This document shows positions 58,601 to 64,000 of a stretch of 64,000 nucleotides of DNA, in pieces. Both the position numbers and the translations under genes were made by a program. The stretch is from Boesenbergia rotunda. Lineage: Eukaryota; Streptophyta; Magnoliopsida; Zingiberales; Zingiberaceae. The DNA is taken from positions 25,857 to 89,856 of the forward strand of contig JAGFNQ010006422.1 in NCBI GenBank assembly GCA_024364735.1. The letters run 5' to 3'. A model generated the notes under the pieces. The model was not told the origin of the DNA. It did no database searches and worked only from the letters and a program-made list of their open reading frames with translations. The stretch's first letter is position 1, and every line of letters begins with the position of its first letter.

Positions 58601-61600
58601 TTTACACCCTCCTCAATTGCATCAAGGCATGCTTTGTGTTGTGGCATATTAGGAGCTATCGTCTTTGCCAGTTTCCTAGCAGCTTCCAGCATTTTATGAA
58701 CTTCAGAAAGGGAACCAAGTCTATCAGTCCGATGAAGTGTACTAATCCTTGGTCTGTTTTGCTCGCTGATTTCCAAAGCCCAAAGTCGTGAATTGTAGAG
58801 CAAATTGTTTGGAGAAGCAATATCATCAATAAGACCGTAACTTTTTGCTTCTTTTGCGATGATTGTTTTTGATAACTGCATGCTATAAATGTTAGTAATA
58901 TGTGATCACCAAATTTGACAACTAACATATAGTTCATTATCATTTATTTGGCTGTGATCACACAATGATACTTCTTAATTTATCATTTGGAATTATGGTT
59001 ATACACTTACTTTCAAATGAGGCATAACGGTTCAAATTAATTTCCCTATAATTACAGCTCCAAAATAACAAAGAAAATTAAGTAGAAAGAACTTCATTTC
59101 TCTAGAATAATAACAGAGGAAAAAAAAGAGAAATATAGTACTTCAACTATTTTGATAGAGATAAATTAGCATTCATATGTCTACAAGAATATAGGTACAC
59201 ATGTGAAAAGAAATGGCAAAAAAAAAAAAAAATCGTCTCCTGTTCAAAATTTAGTGAACCGCTATTAATGAATAATTGTTAACTTCCCACTGTTTATTTT
59301 AAAATTTAATAAAAGATAAATCAAAGAATAGAAATATTGGTTCTATAAAGAATTAAATGCAATTACTTTATCCTATCCTCTTCCCAAATCAATTTCAGAT
59401 ATTGGTTTTACTTGTACCGAGCAGGATATATGGCCCTTTAATCTTTTCAGACAAAATAAAGTAGAGACCATAGCCAGTATATAATGGAATATTAAGTGGC
59501 TCCCACAGATTCAAATGGTATCCTCCAATATTCCCAGTGTGTTTGTTTGGTCCACCCAGAACTTGACTCTAGAGCCACCAACATACACTTTCCCATTTAA
59601 TTGGTTTACATTCTCATGCTTTAAACTTGTTTGCTCTGCAACACAATTACAGAACTAGCGCATTATCTTGATAGAACTAATATCATGTGTTCAAAAATAG
59701 CTTAAGTTGTTATATTATACAGATTATGCAACAAAAACCTCATCAATTCACAGTTAGCTCACAATTGTTCATATAGGTAGGATATCATACAGATTAAACA
59801 CGTTCAGATGACAAATTTATAAGGTCAATATGAATTTAAAGTGCACCAATACAACATATCCTTCTCATTTTATTTCAAGATAACTAATATATCAATCAGA
59901 CTAATATGGTAAATTAATTAACAAAACATATATTTTTTGGAGCAAAAATTTCAGAATACTATATTCATATCATAGAGAAAATATTGTTCAACATAATCAA
60001 AGTTTGCATGCATTGAAATGGAAAGAATTTTGTATCAAGAGGAAAGCTTACAATATTCTTCTCACTCGGCTAATTGTCCTTGATCTGATGAACTAATTAT
60101 AGAAATTGGTAATTTTAGCTACATATCCAAGCCCTTTGTCAATCTCTCATGTGAAGGCTACTAATCATATGGTTGGATCCAAAATTATCTAGTGGTATGC
60201 AGAGTCCTTGGTTGGTAGGACTATCCATATGGCAAAGAAGAGGATTTAAAGCATCATAAGTTTCACTCTGCTGAGTACAAATTAAATGTGTATTGGCACA
60301 AAATAATCCAAATAGAGATTTCTATAGAATGCAAGAGTTAATCAAGAATCCAAAGCAGATTTCTATAAAATGCCTTGCACTCGTCAACAAATGATTAACG
60401 AGGTTTTTCCAACCTCGGGCGACCGACCCGGCCCCATGGAAATTTTCCACCGGCCGCCAGGGTAATCGAGAAGTGCTCATGGCGGGCGGTCCAGAAGCTC
60501 AGCGTCCCAGGGTTCGATCCCCATTCGGAGAAAAAATTCCTGCAAAATACGCCGTAGTTGGGGATCGAACCGCAGATGCCTGGGATGACAACTAATTGCC
60601 CTTCCGCTGCACCGTAGCCCCGGGGGCCCTTGCACTCCTCAACAAGGTTCTGCATAAGACGGTCCATGAATGTATCATGCTGAAGCATGGAAGAAAATAA
60701 GGATGCATATTTCTGAAATTTTGTTAACAAGATAATTAAACTCATTCAGGTGTACTTTATTTGACACTTTTTGATCAATTAGCCGGCCCTCAAAACCATC
60801 GGAAGAGGTGATGTCTATGATATAGAGGACAAGAGCAAGGTGTGGTGTCTCCAAGGCCAGGTTTCCAATAGATAGGAATGATTCTGTAGTTAGATAAGCA
60901 CAAGGTTTGTTATAGTTATTAACAAGATCATTCTGTCATTATTATATGAAGATGCTTCACTAGCATTGTCTGGATAAGCACAAATTAATGAGCATCAGTA
61001 GTGTTCTTATATATACACTAGGCTAATAAGTGTATGATGTCTTGTGGACTTGCCTTAAGTTTGTCAGGGTTTAGCTCCAGGGAAGTATTTCAAAAAAGAG
61101 GGTCAACACTCTACACTTCATTTTTTTTTTACCAATCTGGCAAATGGAAGGTGGCCCAGGAGTAATAAGTGCTCAAGTGCCTTGTATCCCTTTTGTATCT
61201 CCCTAAAAATTAAGATTCTCTCTTATTCTTGTTTACAAGAGCCTTGGTCATAGCCGCATTAAATTTTAAAGCTTTCTTTACTTTGGTATATCATACAAAT
61301 GTCATCGTGTTGCATAAGGTGTGGCCGTATAAGTCTTTCATCCCTCAAAACTGAATTCAATTTCAAAAAAGTCCATTTGATCTTGATGAATTATCTCTAT
61401 GATTAGATTCTATGTTATAATAAAGCTAAGAGAGGATAAAAGCATTAGTACATTGTTTTCATAGAGATACCGCTTCTCTACAGTGAGTGAGGAATAAAAG
61501 CATCTGATTGTGAGACAGTGCAAATATGCAAAAATCACTATCTTCAGTACATCCACTATTAACTGTTCTGAAAACGTAAGAAAATATCAGAACAAGCAGC

Positions 61601-62384
61601 AAAATCAAGGATAATTTGCACAGGAAGAAACACAATTTAGCAAATTTTATTTATATTAGAAGGAATATACTCACAAGAAGCATTTCTGTAGCTTTTTGTA
61701 ATCCTACAAGCCTCGGAAACCGCTGTGTACCTTGAAAACAACAAGATTTCAGTGAGATAGCGATGTACTAAGATATGCAACAGGACAAAGTGTTCTAGTG
61801 ATTGCTAATACCTCCCATCCCAGGAATAACACCAAGAGACAATTCCGGTAATCCAAATTGGGCTTCTGGAGTAGAAATTCGGGAATGACAACCCTAAATT
61901 TTACACCAGAATTTCAATGAAAACCTCTCTAAAAATATAACAAAGATACAATGGATAATGATCAGAAAAAACAACACAAACCATAGCTAGCTCCAGACCA
62001 CCACCTAATGCAAGCCCTTGGATGGCTGCAACTGTAGGCTTGGGAGCATCTATAAGACCAGGAAACACGTAAAAGTAAACCCTTGAATATACAGAAATAC
62101 AGAAACATACGCAGATCCAAGTACTTCATGACAAGAAGCATGGGCATGTAAACCTAAACAGATAAACACTTGCAACAACCTTCAATGGTATTGACCACAA
62201 GTTCAATAGATAGATCTGGTAGAAGTGATGGATCCCCTGCACCAGTAGTTGGATAAGACAATCATGGAATCAGCAACACTACTGATAGCATATCCAACAA
62301 AAGTAATTTTTCACATCATGCCTGTTTTTTGAATTTCTGAAAATACATTGATGTCAAAGCCACCACAGAACTTGCCACCCTGAC
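52686..62384 (-). CDS. AIM1: peroxisomal beta-oxidation multifunctional protein, AIM1-type (5' partial)
   Basis: Sixteen minus-strand exons, all in phase: 62384-62322, 62236-62180, 62049-61982, 61893-61812, 61730-61675, 58875-58573, 57224-57138, 56666-56492, 56298-56177, 55657-55494, 54351-54097, 53756-53635, 53555-53425, 53236-53088, 52970-52832, 52733-52686; about 673 residues. About 50 N-terminal residues lie beyond the window. The hydratase part shows GGFDINVF, LALGGGLELAM and FGLPELSLGVIPGMGGTQR, with the two crotonase glutamates. The dehydrogenase part shows GGGLMGSGIA (NAD fold), ATNTSTIDLN, GAHFFSPAHVMPLLE and NCTGFAVNRTFFPYSQ. The wording RTFFPYSQ and LGVDLFRID favours AIM1 over MFP2. 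It ends SRI, resembling a PTS1 peroxisomal signal. It catalyses the hydration and second oxidation steps of beta-oxidation, including jasmonate precursors. One intron appears to be GC-AG. Confidence 0.92.
58876..61674 (-). other. 2.8-kb intron of the AIM1-type gene
   Basis: Located between the LVGLQKATEMLL and LSKTIIAKEA exons. It carries a family 1 SINE (60391-60627). The remainder is AT-rich with no recognised element or exon. Confidence 0.65.
60391..60627 (-). mobile_element. tRNA-derived SINE, family 1, minus strand
   Basis: An 18-base duplication with one mismatch flanks it: CCTTGCACTCGTCAACAA (60373-60390) and CCTTGCACTCCTCAACAA (60628-60645). On the minus strand the head reads GGGGCTACGGTGCAGCGGAA and GCGGTTCGATCCCC, matching the copy at 28469-28717. 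The body shares GCAGGAATTTTTTCTCC and TTACCCTGGCGGCC. Confidence 0.88.
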
Positions 62385-62559
62385 CTATCAGAAAAAATGA
62401 AGCTGAATTAATCAATTGACACAAATTAAATTAGATCAGATTATTCTTTCAATTTATCTAATTGATCAATCCATAAAATAAAAACAGATCGTCTTAAATA
62501 ATTGAGCAGATTGAAAAACTGATGAAGGGCATCCTAATTGTAGCATTCTAGCATTGGCA

Positions 62560-64000
62560 TGTTGGTGCAATCGACCTTTGGTTAAGGTTGACCAAGTTGA
62601 CCAAGCTCGAGTTGACTTAAGTTGGGTTTCGATGTTTGAGCAATATTTAAGTGGTAAAGTGAGACATCGAGTAGGTCAAAGCTGATTGAATACTTGACGA
62701 TGTCGAAAGTCATGTGGCGGTGGCATGAGGCAAGAAAAGTCCAGGTGGATCATAGTTGGCGGGACATATGGTGATCAAATGACCAACAGGAAGTTGGCAC
62801 TAAGACGAAAAGTTCAAGTGGGTCATAGTTGACCAACACTTGGTGGTCAAAAATACAAGAGAGTCATTGAGGACTGGACACTTGGCATGAGAAGTGAAGC
62901 CCAAGTGAGTCATGAAGGACCAAACACTTAAATGAGAAGCGAAGTCTAAGTTTAGAGAACTAGACAATTGGTGATGATGAAAGTCATGGCAGGTCAAGGT
63001 TGATAGAATGTCAGGCAATGATGAAGTCTCGGCAAGTCAAGGTTGGCAGGATGCTAGGCAACGGAAAGTTTCGGCAAGTCAAGATTGATCGGATACTGAG
63101 CAAAGGAAGTCCTGGTAGATTGAAGTCAACCAAATACTAGACAAAATGAGAATTCAACTTGGTAAGATTGAAACAAGAGTATTAGTCTATTGATAGGGCA
63201 TATCGATCAACCAATGGATTCTAAACCCCGAAATTGAGGTTTTGAGGTGTTTTTATAGTTTGCTACACTAACTAGGTTTCTGCTACAGTAACAAGGGTTG
63301 TTGCACTTCTAGGATCTATTGCAAACCCTAAATTCCCAAATTTAAGATTGCTACCATAATCTCTAGGGTTGCTACAGTAACTTTAGGATTTGTTGCAGTA
63401 CTTTCAAGTTTGCTACAGTGGTCGGGTTTAGGGTTTATGCTACAATACTTTTGCTATTGTAGACAATCGATTGGTGATATTGTAGCAGCAAACAGAAGCT
63501 TCCCGAATCGATTGCCTAGTTTGGAAACAATCGATTGGTAAGGTAAAAAGAGTCATCTAAAAATGGATTCAAAGGCAATCGATTGATGAAGTCTAGAAAT
63601 TGATTGCTAGGCAAAAATCAACCCGAATAATAACCCTATAAAGGGGATTTCGATTAGGATTCTTGGTGCATATTCTTGGAGATTCTAAGTCGAAGTGCTG
63701 GTGTGTTTCCGGATGGACAAGAAACATTCTCAAGCATCAACAACGACCAAAAGCGAGATTCAATAAAGTTGTTTACATTCTTGAATTTGCTTTTATATCT
63801 TGTATTGTTGTTGCATTGTGGTGTTCTTTTAAGAACAAATTTGAAAGATGCTTCTCTGCCTCTGGAAGATTTATGAGAAGGAGAAAGTTCATAGTCGAGG
63901 GAGATCACAAGGAGTAGACCTTGGATTAGTCGCCTAAGAGGTGAATACTAAGTAAATCCAAAGTTGTGCATGTGCGTCAATTTTGGATTCAAGTTTTCGT
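62560..64000 (+). mobile_element. LTR of a retrotransposon, running off the window
   Basis: The left border is TGTTGGTGCAATCGACC at 62560, a typical LTR start. The first part repeats GTTGACC/GGTCAAG units and blocks around CGGCAAGTCAAG at roughly 60-base spacing. The middle repeats GCTACAGTAAC and CAATCGATTG motifs. A TATAAAGG box at about 63637, some 1.08 kb in, marks the probable promoter. The right end is not in the window, so it may be a solo LTR or a full element. It lies in what should be an N-terminal intron, or the upstream region, of the AIM1-type gene. Confidence 0.65.

Overview
The window is nuclear DNA of a flowering plant. Genes have GT-AG introns, products are plant-specific families (non-specific phospholipase C, RABA GTPase, PCaP1/DREPP, AIM1-type beta-oxidation protein), and introns and spacers are AT-rich and full of plant transposons. 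Several coding exons (phospholipase C exon 1, the bHLH gene, the Rab gene, the last PCaP1 exon) are strikingly GC-rich against this background, which is typical of monocots. A non-grass monocot is my inference, not a proof. All spliced gene models below were assembled by hand from splice signals, reading phase and family conservation.

Layout. 1-2 kb: AT-rich flank with a Mutator-type MITE. 2.0-7.1 kb (+): non-specific phospholipase C (NPC1-like), 3 exons. 8.8-9.3 kb (-): atypical HLH regulator of the IBH1/AIF group. 12.7-16.4 kb: a dead PIF/Harbinger transposon. 16.4-16.8 kb: a double-hairpin MITE. 19.9-24.3 kb: a second PIF/Harbinger transposon that looks complete, with TTA target duplication, intact two-exon ORF1 on the minus strand, intact DDE transposase on the plus strand, and a roughly 20-copy minisatellite between the two divergent genes. 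24.8-32.6 kb (-): eight-exon COG0523/CobW GTPase whose two largest introns hold a hAT MITE and a SINE. 32.9-34.3 kb: a SINE remnant and two Tourist-like MITEs. 35.1-35.9 kb (+): RABA-type GTPase, tail-to-tail with a class IV aminotransferase (D-amino-acid transaminase / ADC lyase family) at 36.2-38.7 kb (-). 39.5-46.5 kb: a decayed Ty1/copia element hosting a SINE and a 2.8-kb foldback element. 48.3-49.1 kb (+): PCaP1/DREPP cation-binding protein. 49.9-51.1 kb: two further MITEs. 52.7-62.4 kb (-): AIM1-type peroxisomal multifunctional protein, 16 exons visible; the N-terminal exon(s) lie beyond the window, behind an LTR retrotransposon that starts at 62560.

The cellular genes do not form a pathway; they are ordinary single plant genes. 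The most interesting content is the transposon biology: a potentially autonomous Harbinger element next to a dead relative and candidate non-autonomous derivatives, a giant nested foldback made of inverted repeat arrays, and three copies of one tRNA-type SINE family of different ages. I found no CRISPR array, no tRNA or rRNA gene, and nothing I can call a wholly new gene system.
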